Shown here one piece after another: positions 11,205-21,392 of a DNA stretch of 64,000 bases (positions are counted from its first letter, which is position 1; each line of letters opens with the position of its first letter). The DNA is from Chrysogorgia sp. JL179-B06 (taxonomy: Eukaryota; Cnidaria; Anthozoa; Scleralcyonacea; Chrysogorgiidae), in the NCBI GenBank assembly GCA_035772405.1, contig JAYKKM010000043.1, positions 607,501-671,500 of the forward strand, given 5' to 3'. Both the position numbers and the translations under genes were made by a program. The notes beneath the pieces are model-generated. The model was not told where the DNA came from, made no database searches, and was given only the letters and a program-made list of their open reading frames with translations.

Positions 11205-11661
11205 AGGGCGGGTGGGCGCGGCCGCCTGCGCCCGCGCGTCACGCGCAGGGTAGCAAAATAAGCGCCTGGGTCGAGGCTGGCCTCAATCGACCCGTGGCAA
11301 ATCGTTTCCCTTCAAGCTTTATACTATAAAATAAATATTTCAGATGTTCCACCGAACCTGCAGCTGTTTTCATGGAACAGCGTTCGTGAAACACGCGGCC
11401 CGGCCGGCTACAAGAAGTCCAGAACGCTTTGCGCATACGCGCGCACGTTATATCCGATCCTTCGATAGCATTTTTTACGGATCGAATTACTTCATTCCAA
11501 GAGACACACGTTAGCTAAGCACAGATGTGTTTGCAACCAAGGAATCATCCACATAAGAAAACTACCGCCGGATAAAAACATTACACCTGTGTGCGATTCC
11601 CGTCTGTCGCGAAGCATTGATATCGTGAACTTCAACATATCGCCGAATACTATTGAATATG
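11205..11661 (+). promoter_or_regulatory. GC/CpG-rich patch and possible noncoding first exon of the TRIM gene
   Basis: A sharply GC- and CpG-rich block (GGGCGGGTGGGCGCGGCCGC onwards, about 11205-11450) interrupts otherwise AT-rich sequence. It is followed by a less biased stretch ending in a consensus donor, AATATG|GTAAGC, at 11661/11662. The next strong exon on this strand is the TRIM RING exon, whose acceptor at 14980 opens 24 bases before its ATG. This patch could therefore be the promoter and first exon. That is inference from position and one donor; a GC-rich repeat would look the same. Confidence 0.25.
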
Positions 11662-12299
11662 GTAAGCAAATTCGTTTGATATATTGTCGCTAATAAGTTG
11701 CAAAATATAAAGGGCCATTGTTTTCTGTTGTACGTACGGTTTTATGACCTTTTATAATCGCTTTCGTCGTTCGATGGCTGTAATGATTTCAGCATTGTTT
11801 ATTTGCATAAGTTGATCAACATTCTTAGAATCGTCCATGCATGTATTTCCAATGGAACATTGAATATAAAGACTGCCTGTCCGGAACAGTGTCCTTGTCA
11901 CCTCGCATGAACTCTGCTATTTTTAATTCGTCAAGTACTCTGTAATCATTCGGCTTCCTCTATTTAGTATTTGCGTGTCATTTGTGTTTAGTAAACTCCG
12001 TATGGTAATAATAGTATGTTATCAAAATATTTTCGCCTGACGAACTAATAATTTGTCTCCGAATCAGAGTTTGCTTCGTGTCTGCCAGTAATATATTTAA
12101 TATTAAACTAAAAATAATCAAATATAGATGAGTGCGTTTGAACGTTTGTTCGCGATGTGAATGCGTGAAACTTATCGAACAGTGTTAAGTTGCTACGTGT
12201 TTTAAAACGCAGATGTCAAAGCACAATTTGTATTTGAGATTCATTTGTGTCTACAAGTAAAAGCGTTCACTTTATTTACTTGCAATATTCGATAATAAA

Positions 12300-12612
12300 T
12301 TATATCCATTTGATAAATATATATGTTTGATAATACATGTATATATTCACAAAATATATATTCATTTGATAAAATATATATTCGTTTGATAAAATATATA
12401 TTCATTCAATGAAATATATATATTCATAAAAAATATACATTCATTTGATAAAATGTGTATTCATTTGATAATATATATATTCATTTGATAAAATATATAT
12501 TCATTCAATGAAATATATATTCATTTGATAAAATATATACATGTATTTATTCGATAAAATATATTCATTCGACAAATTATATATTCATTTGATAAAATAT
12601 ATTCAATTATAT
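12300..12612. repeat. Minisatellite, ~20-bp AT-rich units
   Basis: Variants of ATATATTCATTTGATAAAAT repeat about a dozen times, with some units carrying TTCAATGAAAT instead. A related shorter patch lies at about 13450-13525. Confidence 0.85.
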
Positions 12613-13500
12613 TGTCATGTGGCCACTGGAAGCCTGGTCACTGTGGCCTGGTGAAGGAAGCTGTTCCCGTGTTTGGAGTTTTGGTTTTCTTGTTGAGTTT
12701 TCACAATGCTCTTGTACGATATGTTTGATGGGCAAGGTATTTGGGGATAAGCAGCCTGTGTTGATGTACAGTAATGTCATAAGTGGGATTCACAACTCGA
12801 TGTTGTTGGATTGTGGCAACAGACATGTATCTAAAAGTAAAATAACATCAAGACAAAATCAATAAAGTTTTATGGACTATCAAAATACAGCAATAACTTA
12901 TGTAAGCCATTGTTATTGTGTTGAAAAACCTCTGCATATCTAACTAATACATACCTGGAGAATCAACAATCGGTCCTTGGTGAACAGGCAACTGGGTCTG
13001 ATAGCTCTGATAAAATTGTTTTGTTTATTGGTCAATACAGCTTGCCTTACTTCTGATCATATAATCAAGCTATATTAAAAAAATGAACTGTAAATCTTTA
13101 ACTCCCATTCTTGATGCGCATGTTTACATGAGCACTTTACCAATATTGCATGTAATGAAAACAAGTTCCTTCTTATTTGTAATTGCAATTTCATCTAACA
13201 TATGGCAAACATACCTTTGTACTTTGAATCTTTGCACAATAGGTGATGTTATCTATATAAAGTAGACTTAGAAATGTGAGACTTCAAAACATACCTTTCT
13301 TCCAATGAGCAAATCCAAAGGGAAGGGGAAGACATACAGGAGTATACTGTCTGAAAGTTTTCAGCATTGCGAATACTTAACTAGAGCATCAAAAGTCCAA
13401 AACACAGATTAACAGCTTCTGGCCTGAGGATGCCAGTGTCCATGTGACATTAAATAAATATTATTTTATTAAATGAATATTTATGAATACTATATATATT
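12613..13500. other. No gene supported
   Basis: An 82-codon ORF at 12617-12865 (+) starts immediately after the minisatellite and resembles no family I know; I see no splice-linked partner. The rest is AT-rich non-coding sequence. Confidence 0.35.
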
Positions 13501-13835
13501 TTATTGAATATATATTTTATTGAATACACTTCAGTGTTGTTGAGCACTCTGTGAAGTTGGTGTGGGTGCCCTTTAGCGATAACGCAATGCCCACTACCCT
13601 TGTGCAGGGGTAGAAACTTAGATTTTTTCCCACTATACAGGTGGAATAGTAGTTTTTGAAATCTACTATTCCATCTGAAGATCCACTATTCCTTATGTTT
13701 CTGGCGAAACTTTCCAATGCATCCATAAGATTAGTATTGTAAACAACAGAAAACATTTTTGTGGTTAAGCTTTATTTTGTAGTACTGTATTTTTACTATC
13801 TTTAACCACAAATAGAATAGCGGATATATGAAAGT

Positions 13836-14286
13836 TCAACATCCAGAATTGACAACTCTGTGGACCATAAGACTGAATGAAGACACAGTTTCCAAATTAT
13901 TCTTCAATTTTTCGACCTCCACGCTCGCAATATATGAAATAAACAGAGCCGCTTCCTTATCATTTCGGTACGTCGTGCCTATGTCGATACCTTTGGCTAC
14001 ATCAAGTTCACACTGCCACAAAAATCAGTGAATGGACGACTTCTCTTACCAAGAATGTGGCATGTTTGGAATAGAATAGATTTGTGAGTTGCTTCAACTT
14101 CTGTGAATTGAGTTGGCACAACATTTTTTCAGTATTGACCAGCAGGAATTTGGATGAACTGTGGGACTTTAATGAGCTGACGCTAAAGTTCGATGTACCA
14201 ACAAAGAACGATCCAGCCTTGTTCGCTGAATTTGGATATTCAAGACAAAATTCGCAATACATTTTATTAACTTCACTGTTATACAT
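13836..14286 (-). pseudogene. hAT transposase-like (ZNF862/KIAA1586-type) pseudogene
   Basis: The minus strand encodes MYCEFCLEYPNSANKAGSF, then SNFSVSSLKSHSSSKFL (a BED/TTF-type zinc finger, C..C...H...). After a frameshift near 14015 it continues QCELDVAKGIDIGTTYRN, AALFISYIASVEVEKLKNN and SSFSLMV. The order zinc finger, ..D..KG.D.G.TY.N...A..FI..IA, ..FS.M.DGSTD is that of hAT-derived ZNF862-like proteins. Here the reading decays exactly where the first catalytic DG(S)TD should be. No terminal repeats were found. It is antisense to the TRIM gene and upstream of its first coding exon. Confidence 0.6.
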
Positions 14287-14382
14287 GTCCTTATATTTTA
14301 GTCATATGCCTTGTCTCTGGCCTTTTTGTCTGTTTTCTGGCATTTTGCTGGTGGTTCTTTCGCACCAGCTATATACCACCTA

Positions 14383-14475
14383 ATCCTAACCTCCCGCCTA
14401 ACAAGTTTTCTAACCCTAACCCCCCGCCTAATGAGTTTTGTAACTACACCCTGCCTTAAGTGTCTTCCTAACCCC
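14383..14475. repeat. CCCTAA-containing minisatellite
   Basis: About three units of CCCCGCCTAA(C/T)GAGTTTT plus CTAACCCTAACC. The same unit in opposite orientation (TTAGGCGGGG...GTTAGAAAACTC) is found at 53640-53735. It contains telomere-like CCCTAA words but the period is about 30 bases. Confidence 0.7.
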
Positions 14476-14980
14476 CCACGCGCTATGGTTATACTAAAAT
14501 CGTTGTCCCAAAGACGCGGCCTGTATGTGAGATCATATGATCTAATGCCGCCAGTTATAATACAATATAATACAGAATCGTTGTATCAACTTGTCACATG
14601 TACCAACAATGTACTCAATATTCCTATGATGAAGTTCCGAGTTTAAGGGACGAAAGCTCAGAAAATTAAATCTTTTTACATATCATGTTGTAACAGAAAT
14701 TAATTATACGTAGTTGTAACAAGTTATGATACACTTAGCCTCCAAACGAGACTCGAGAGAAAGTGTTTCAGTGCTTTTCCAAAGTATTCCTTTTTCTGCA
14801 TTGTATTTCCTTGAAATTGCACTGCTCTCAGCCAATCAGAATTGAGAAATGTGTCATGTATGTTATTATAGACCTAACAACACTATAAGATTTTGGTACT
14901 CTTTAAAAACACTGGTGTGTATTAATCCCAAATTTCATTCGAAACCGTGTTTTTCACTTTATTTTATATTTTTGCTTTAG

Positions 14981-15178
14981 GAGGAAAAACGCGACAGACC
15001 CGATATGGCCCAGATCAAAGATCTCATGACATGTCCTGTGTGTGCTCAGCATTTCCGTGAACCAAAGATCCTTCCATGTTTACATTCATTCTGTACTCCA
15101 TGTCTCGAGAACCTTGTTTCCTACGATGCACAACAGCGCTCGTCTTTGATTTGTCCACAATGTCGCCGAAGAGTCCAG
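14981..15178 (+). CDS. TRIM45-like: TRIM45-like protein, coding exon 1 (RING finger)
   Basis: First coding exon of an 849-residue tripartite-motif protein, a likely RING-type E3 ubiquitin ligase. The acceptor TTTTTGCTTTAG|GAGG lies at 14980/14981. The ATG at 15005 has a purine at -3 and G at +4; the eight codons before it are also open, so an upstream in-frame exon cannot be excluded. Residues 1-58 carry C-x2-C (10, 13), C-x-H-x2-C-x2-C (25, 27, 30, 33) and C-x2-C (50, 53), an intact C3HC4 RING with the usual PCLHSFC core. The exon ends at the donor GTCCAG|GTAAGT (15178/15179) in phase 0. The next exon starts in phase 0 with IPGEGVSSLQTNLF, the RING-to-B-box linker expected in this family. 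The 11-kb intron that follows is packed with transposons. Confidence 0.9.
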
Positions 15179-15658
15179 GTAAGTTGTGCATTCTTATTTT
15201 AAGTACCTTGGCAAATGGCGACAACAATATCGAAGTATATGATTTAGCTATAGTCGGAATATAGTAGTTTGGTGTTATGATAATGCTCGTAAGTCGTAAC
15301 ACATTTGAAAAGTTGAATAAATCATGCTACTTATCGTACAGCCATGTATTGCCCAGTTTTTGGTTGTAATAGCGATTAGAAAATTAACGCTGATAAGAAG
15401 CTTAATTTATTTGCATTTCTGCCAACAGTGACGGCTTTTCCCTGTCATTTGTTTATTCATTTTTACAACCTCAAACTTTGTGTACTATATTACGGCTATC
15501 TAAGTAAATATATACTTTGATATAAAAGGTACTTATTTTTTGTTGCCAATGTCCTTTAAGGTGTTCCTGAAATGAAATATTAAAAAAGTCTCATGCTTGC
15601 AATTGCTAAAATTTGGGAAGTAAAATATAAAGGCCATACTTATTACAAATATATATAG

Positions 15659-16649
15659 CAGGGATGTAGCCACGACGGGCGGTGCCGGGTGGGCCACCCG
15701 GCACAAACTTTAAATGCCCGGCACTCGCCGTAATTTTTTCAATACCGCCCGGCACCTTTTTTAACCTAAACATGAATATACAGATTTCATGCAACAGATA
15801 TCCTTGTAATTCAATGCAAATAATTCAACGAGCTATGAGATAAAGTACCAAAATTAGCGTAAACAAGCAAAAATTCACACGATTCTTATCCGCCATTCCT
15901 GACAAAGAGCTGTTGCTAAGTAGCCATAGTCTTAACCGCTGTAAAGTTTATAAATTTGACTGTGCATTCAGAAATGGTCTGAATTTTGAGAGGGAAATGA
16001 TAGAAATTATCGCAATTCGAACTCGCTATGGAAAGAAGCATCGATCTTGCTATGTTGTAAAAAACTAGGCTCTGAGTCTCAATTGGCTTGGGCGAAAACG
16101 GCATTTGGAGTAAAACTTGGTAGAGCGTAAACTGGAAGTTTCCAAAACTGGTTTGACATTTCGGAATAGTTTTACGAAAGAATGTAATCAAACAACAATT
16201 GAATCAACTCAATCAATTCAATCAATTCAATCAATTCAATCAATTCAATCAATTCAATCAATTCAATTCAATCAATTCAATCAATTCAATCCAATCCAAT
16301 CCAATTCAATCAAATCCAATTCAATCAATTCAATCAATCAACTCAACGAGTCTGTAGTTGAAGCTGACGTTGAGCCCACGAAAGCTTCCAAATTATTGTA
16401 GAAAAAAACCAAAAATCAAAGCATGCAGTTTCACTTAAAGAATCGTGGAAAAAAGGCAAACCGTGTCTAGTTTATGTGCACGGGAAGGGTACGTTTTGCC
16501 AGTCATGCCAGCGACACGATGTGAAGCCGTTTGAAATTTCTGGGGAAGGACCCCGGAACCGATCCCCCCACCATTGTTCAAAGATCATAGTGAAAATTAT
16601 TATCTGGATATTTTTACCCGGCACTCATTTTTCGCTGGCTACATCCCTG
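15659..16649. mobile_element. hAT-like nonautonomous element in TRIM intron 1
   Basis: The left end CAGGGATGTAGCCACGACGG and the right end (reverse complement CAGGGATGTAGCCAGCG) form inverted termini. GTGCCGGGTGG/ACCCGGCAC words follow just inside both ends. The CAG..G terminus suggests hAT; a clean 8-bp duplication is not evident because the flanks are ATATAT-rich (TATAG on both sides). The interior holds a (CAATT)n-type tandem repeat at 16199-16345, which generates a Ser-Ile-Gln repeat ORF. No transposase was found. Confidence 0.6.
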
Positions 16650-16768
16650 TATAGATAGACGATAGACGCTATGTAGCTGTTGTACAAGGTTTTGCTAACT
16701 AACAGTGAGATGAACTAATGGGTATACGTACGCGTAATATACGAACTAATAAAAGTATACGCATGATG

Positions 16769-17050
16769 TACAGTCAACTCTCGCCTTGCGGACACCCTAC
16801 TATTACGGACACCGCGCTATTACGGACACCGCGAAATTACCGACACCTCGCTAATAGCGCGGATTTAGAAGTTAGTCGCATAAATTAGATTTAGAATTTG
16901 CAATTCAAAATACCTGTGAATAACAATCCTATTGGATAGGTTTTTGTTCTGAATTATTCTTAAGAAAAGCATAACCAATAGGGTTGTTCATGAAGTGTCT
17001 AATTTATGCGACTAACTTCTAAATCCGCGCCAGTGACGCTATAACGGACA
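16769..17050 (+). mobile_element. Pogo/Tigger-type transposon end
   Basis: CAGTCAACTCTCGCCTTGCG then repeated (A)TTACGGACACC units match the start of pogo/Tigger elements, preceded by TA as expected for a TA target. The matching right end is not found in place; ACTCCCGCTATTACGGACTC at about 19438 may be a displaced piece beyond the inserted Crypton-like element. No transposase is recognisable. Confidence 0.5.
16857..17032. repeat. MITE nested in the pogo-type sequence
   Basis: Inverted arms of about 34 bases: GCGCGGATTTAGAAGTTAGT at the left and ACTAACTTCTAAATCCGCGC at the right, with a ~110-base AT-rich interior. It interrupts the row of GGACACC units. Confidence 0.75.
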
Positions 17051-17054
17051 CCTC

Positions 17055-19440
17055 TAAATAATTAACAATTATTCACCGAAGTGGAAGTGAATAGTGGTGG
17101 ATATTTACCGAGACGCGAAGCGTCGAGGTAAATATCCAACCACTATTCACTGACACTGAGGTGAATAATTGTTAATTAGCATATACCAAAACAAATTGAT
17201 AAAAAATAAGTAAATTTCGGTTAGTTTCGTTATAATTTAGCCAGGAATTGGTGCGAAACGCAAGGCAAAAAATGCCCTTTCCATATGGCTTTCCATATTT
17301 GGAGTTTGCCTGTCCATATTTGGAGTTGTTTATCAGTTTTGACAAGCTGACAGCACTGCCGGTCGTTTTGAAAACCTTTCGAAGTTGGATCAAAGTAAGG
17401 CAAAAGACCACTGGATTTTAACTCAAAGGAAATATTTTAATACTGTACATGGGAAAACCTGAGGACAAAGGATAACTAATGAACTCTGGGTGAGTAAGCG
17501 ACAATAATTGTTCTTTTCAAAGCGTTTTTATTTCGGTCAGTGCAATGACAATGTTTCATGTGTTTAGTCATTGAATTTCCTTTAATTTATAAATATTTCT
17601 GTGTGTGTTTACTGTTATAAAATCGGTAGTATGTTTTCCAGGTCATTTGTTTAGTATTCAGTTCATTACTCGCCAGTTTCTTGGGCAGTGTATCGCGGTA
17701 ATCTTTATGGCCGAAACCGTACTAATTATTTAAATGATTTTTAATGTTTGTAAATGTTATTAAATTCTATATGAAAGGCAATTCAAATTGTCTCAAACTA
17801 TATAAAGGCAATTTATCGATATATGAACTACGGAGAACACTTTTCATTCAAAATATTTGAACGAAAACTGACATGCAACAGTCAGTTCGTTCAATCAAGT
17901 TTGTTTTCATAGCACTTTCTATTCTCTCTTTGAAACTTGTTTTTCATAAATATTACCTAAAATAATGTTCCTACATACAGTAATTGTTTTCTACCTGCCT
18001 GCTTTCACCAATTTCTTGCATTATGTAAAAAGAAAATCGTTCAAGAGAATGACACCATCTTGTTTTGCGAAACAGTGAATACACGAACTCGAGTCGTATA
18101 TGAGCTGATAGCCGACGAGGCGCTAGCCGAGTCGGCTATCAGCCATATACGACGAGAGTGAGTGGAATAACTGTTTTATTATATACACAAGCTCTGGATA
18201 TGAACAACATAAAATTGCAAGTTTATATTATACAAGTAATTGAATAGATTTTTAAATTTTCTCTCAACATCCGTCATGCGTAATGAAGACAAAATATGAA
18301 TAATTAAATTATGTCACGTGAAAGTGAAACGCCGATCAATCACTCATTGGAAGGCATTCATATTATAAACAGTTTGAACAAAGAAAGTTTCGTTCTGCAA
18401 AACCACTTTACAGATAAAAAAAACAGTTCAGCAAAGTCAGTTGTAAATGTTCACATTGCAACACTGTACTTTTTGTCGTGGAGCTTCGCCGACTGCCATG
18501 TTTGAATACCGAACCCCGTTCATGTTGACATCAAACTTATTGCATTTTGAATCATTTGGACGCTGAAAGAGACTTTCACAGGCATGATTTAGATGCTTCA
18601 AATATTTTTGGATCGTTTCGACAGGGCGGATGCTTGAGTCTCGAATACGGAAGATTTTGCCGTAGGACTCATCTTCGGTGTTGCCGAGGCCGCCTTTTGC
18701 TCTTTTGAAATGGGTTTTTTGTAGACTACAACAGCTATCTTGCCAGACTTTCTCAAGTCTTTGACGAAAGCTTCTAGAATATGGTTAGCTTCAGCAAAGG
18801 TAGGGTCACCAATTATGCTAAAACCTTTGTTTGACGTTTTTTGAGAAATCTAAATGGCAGCTCTATAATGAACTTCATTGTTGTTTTTATTTACAAGCCA
18901 TCTTTCTCCCTTAGCAGAAATGTGAAATTGCTTTATTAAGCAAGAATTTAACTTTGTTTTGGACATTTCTGTTATGTACTTGTCAAATTTCTTTGAACTC
19001 GTAAACCATTCATTCGTAAACCAAGTAGAAACGCTAAAATTTAATTTTTTGAAAAAATATTTCTAGCAACGCCACTTTATACGTCGCGGTTTTTCTAAAA
19101 ATATGAAATTTGGAGAGCTTTTCGTAAAATCTAGTTGTTCTATCTACCGTCAAATACTTTCATTCCGAATTTGGTTGCTTTCTGTGTGCATTTTGGTGTA
19201 CTATTTCCCAGTAAAACTTGAATTTCTTCTTCGTTTAATTCTGCAAATCTGGCAGCCATTTTGCTAGATTTCTCTACTAGTAGGATATGAGCTGATAGCC
19301 TACTAGTAGAGGAACCAATCAGATTGCAGAATAGCTCATATCCAGAGCTTGTGTATATAATAATGCAGGATATCCCGAGCTAGAGCAACCAATCAGATTG
19401 CGCGAAAAGCACTATTCACTGTTTTGGTATATGCTAACTC
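17055..19440 (-). mobile_element. Crypton-like element remnant with foldback ends
   Basis: The left end is a hairpin (about 17060-17175: AATTATTCACCGAAGTGG .. CACTGAGGTGAATAATT). TTAGCATATACCAAAAC at about 17176 is mirrored by GTTTTGGTATATGCTAA at about 19421. A second inverted pair, TATATACACAAGCTCTGGAT (18181) and ATCCAGAGCTTGTGTATATA (about 19338), and several GAGCTGATAGCC words lie inside. The minus strand between carries the decayed recombinase gene described separately. Boundaries are inferred from the inverted repeats only. Confidence 0.45.
18500..19262 (-). pseudogene. Crypton/KIAA1958-like (DUF3504) recombinase pseudogene
   Basis: The minus strand begins MAARFAELNEEEIQVLLGN..CTQKATKFGMKVF, the typical start of KIAA1958/Crypton-type proteins. 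It then breaks (possible intron or deletion near 19145-19040) and resumes as WFTNEWFTSSKKFDKYI and IGDPTFAEANHILEAFVKDL. After an apparent deletion it reads GGLGNTEDESYGKIF and IQKYLKHLNHACESLFQRP..SNMAVGE, a block found next to the catalytic part of these tyrosine-recombinase-derived proteins. A stop after YRAAI and frame changes make it dead, and the final H-x-x-R...Y part is missing. Vertebrate KIAA1958, QRICH1 and ZMYM proteins are known Crypton derivatives; assignment here rests on motif memory. Confidence 0.55.
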
Positions 19441-19543
19441 CCGCTATTACGGACTCTCGCTTTTACGACATTACGTACACTCGTTCCGTCCCAACAGAAC
19501 AGTTTTTGCTCTCGATAAAGCGGACAGCTTGCCTATGAGTATA

Positions 19544-19620
19544 GTCTCTACATCGGAAACGGAAATAGTAAATTTCAGTAATTGTAGTAACGTAAATTAC
19601 GTTTCCGATGTAGAGACTGC
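19544..19620. repeat. Short hairpin
   Basis: GTCTCTACATCGGAAACG and CGTTTCCGATGTAGAGAC form perfect 18-base arms around about 38 bases. Probably a small MITE. Confidence 0.7.
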
Positions 19621-19715
19621 ACCGCGCAGGCTAGGCATAATGCTACTATGGCATATTTTGTCAGTTTGTTACAAAACATCCGGAATGGTTATTTTGGCAT
19701 TACATCAAATACGTG

Positions 19716-19848
19716 TTAACAACTGCCTCGCTTGTGGAGGATGGGTGCCTGGGACATCCAGGGGCTTCCACTTCCACAGCCAGCCCCCAGATAGAGTACC
19801 GCTCTCATGGCCGGCAAATCCCCGCAACCCAGCCATGAGTCCCCATAC
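19716..19848 (-). repeat. Ngaro B2 terminal repeat
   Basis: TTAACAACTGCCTCGCTTGT to ..CCATGAGTCCCCATACC; a direct copy of B1 with one extra G in CCAGGGG. Confidence 0.9.
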
Positions 19849-19933
19849 CCCAACTCCAGGCACCCGTCACACTGACTATGTCAGTGGAAAATTGAGGGAC
19901 ACAAGAAGAAAAATAAAATAAAAATGAAAAAAA

Positions 19934-20156
19934 ATATATATATAATAATACACTACTAATGAACAAGGATACAACTTTCCACGCTCCAACAACTTTCTTG
20001 CACCACGCTACACTGAACAATACTCACCGACGTCAAGCGGGCGTCCACTTGAGCCTGCATACCACGCTAGAGACCGCTGACCGCTAACCGCCAATTACGC
20101 TATACTGAACCGCTCTTGGTTGTTAACTTAGTTAAATATCATTTAACTGCATTTAA
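19934..20156 (-). repeat. Ngaro A2 repeat
   Basis: From the AT-rich run through CACTACTAATGAACAAGG to GCATTTAA; identical to A1 over its non-AT part. It overlaps B1 by the shared TTAA. Confidence 0.9.
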
Positions 20157-20290
20157 CAACTGCCTCGCTTGTGGAGGATGGGTGCCTGGGACATCCAGGG
20201 CTTCCACTTCCACAGCCAGCCCCCAGATAGAGTACCGCTCTCATGGCCGGCAAATCCCCGCAACCCAGCCATGAGTCCCCATACCACGCC
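20153..20290 (-). repeat. Ngaro B1 repeat
   Basis: TTAACAACTGCCTCGCTTGT to ..CCATGAGTCCCCATACC, directly next to A2 and followed on its inner side by the 3' untranslated part of the element. Confidence 0.9.
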
Positions 20291-20454
20291 GAAGGGACCT
20301 CCGACAAGATCTGTGATCAAGTCGGAGCCCTGGGGCTCATGGCCTGGGGAAAGCCAGAGCCCCCCGCTAACGCCATATCCCGAGACACCCATGACATAAC
20401 CGCAACATTACCACACATGCCAATACAATATTAACCAATGCCTACCTTTCATAG

Positions 20455-21372
20455 TTATACCAGCTTCTCAGAGACACTAAGGATAGTATGGACTGGAGTT
20501 CTGATGTATCTTTGATACGCATCACTGGACCATCTTCCTAAAACTTTTATCAAATGATCTTGAACCCCTTGTCCTGCTGCAGTGGTTGCTGCTCCAATCC
20601 GAAAACTATGACCTGAGAATTGTCCCGGAACGCCTGCTGCTTGGAGTATCGATTGTATCGTAGTGGATAAGGCTTGACGAGTTAGTGGACTGCCATCCTG
20701 GTTGATAAACAGCGGGCCTGATGAGGGGCCCCTAAGATTAAGATATTTTATAATGGCTACAATTGGGCAGAGAGTTGACCTTCCTTTACCAATGTAAATA
20801 TAGCAACCCTGCCGAAATGGATCTGTTTTTGAACTCTTCACATGTACTTTAATACTGCTAGGGGTCACCATAGAGTCCACCTGTATGTCCTGCACGGTGA
20901 GGTGATAGTTTGGATCAAATGGAGAGTTGACGGTGAACTCCCCTGCCCGCAAGAAGCCAAAGAAGCCCAGGCAACACGCTGCCCATAGCATCACATGGTT
21001 AAAAACAGAGACATCCAGGGAGTGGTGAATAATGTGCATGAGTTCGCCTGTTATGGGACATCGTTTTACTTGCTTAGAGCCCTGGCAACGCTTTATGCCC
21101 CGAAGGAGCCGTTGTAGTTGAAGACAGTCCACTAATGGGTCTGGATGTCCTTCTTCAACATGGAGAGAGCGAACCCCCGACAGGTATACCTTTATTGACG
21201 TATGGTGTAAATTGTCGGCTAAATGTGAGCAGAAGCGCATAAGTGTTTCCTGACTGGCTGGTAAAATAGAACCATTGGGTTTGATCTGGTTGTCCTGAAT
21301 ACAGAAATCCATAAAACGGCGTTGTGCAGAGGAGTAAACACGACGAGTGGAGGATGCCAGACCCTGGGACAT
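20455..21372 (-). CDS. Ngaro tyrosine recombinase
   Basis: Encodes about 305 residues of a tyrosine recombinase, the enzyme that inserts the circular DNA copy of DIRS-order elements by strand exchange. A SAM-like N-terminal part (TRRVYSSAQRRFMDFC, LMRFCSHLADNL) precedes the catalytic domain. Catalytic residues are all visible: the first Arg in FFGFLRAGEF, the HSFR box (His and second Arg) and the Tyr in SSDAYQRYI. This ORF has no internal stop. It begins within 25 bases of the end of the RT ORF but in a different frame; the frame is open further upstream (reading DLTDKCRFY before the Met), so in an intact copy it may be fused to or overlap the RT ORF. Length is normal for the group. Confidence 0.9.
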   Translation of the reverse strand: MSQGLASSTRRVYSSAQRRFMDFCIQDNQIKPNGSILPASQETLMRFCSHLADNLHHTSIKVYLSGVRSLHVEEGHPDPLVDCLQLQRLLRGIKRCQGSKQVKRCPITGELMHIIHHSLDVSVFNHVMLWAACCLGFFGFLRAGEFTVNSPFDPNYHLTVQDIQVDSMVTPSSIKVHVKSSKTDPFRQGCYIYIGKGRSTLCPIVAIIKYLNLRGPSSGPLFINQDGSPLTRQALSTTIQSILQAAGVPGQFSGHSFRIGAATTAAGQGVQDHLIKVLGRWSSDAYQRYIRTPVHTILSVSEKLV

Positions 21373-21392
21373 ATAGAAACGACATTTGTCTG

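Noticed and set aside
13517..13756. 79-codon minus ORF as continuation of the hAT pseudogene
   Set aside because: No DGSTD or later hAT block is visible; it includes a palindromic ATAGTAGATTT/AAATCTACTAT repeat, so it is not counted as coding.
16117..16401. ORF with Ser-Ile-Gln repeats
   Set aside because: Produced by a (CAATT)n-type tandem repeat inside a MITE.
18311..18505. 64-codon + strand ORF in TRIM intron 1
   Set aside because: Lies in the Crypton-like remnant, mostly outside and opposite its decayed gene; no family and no splice context.
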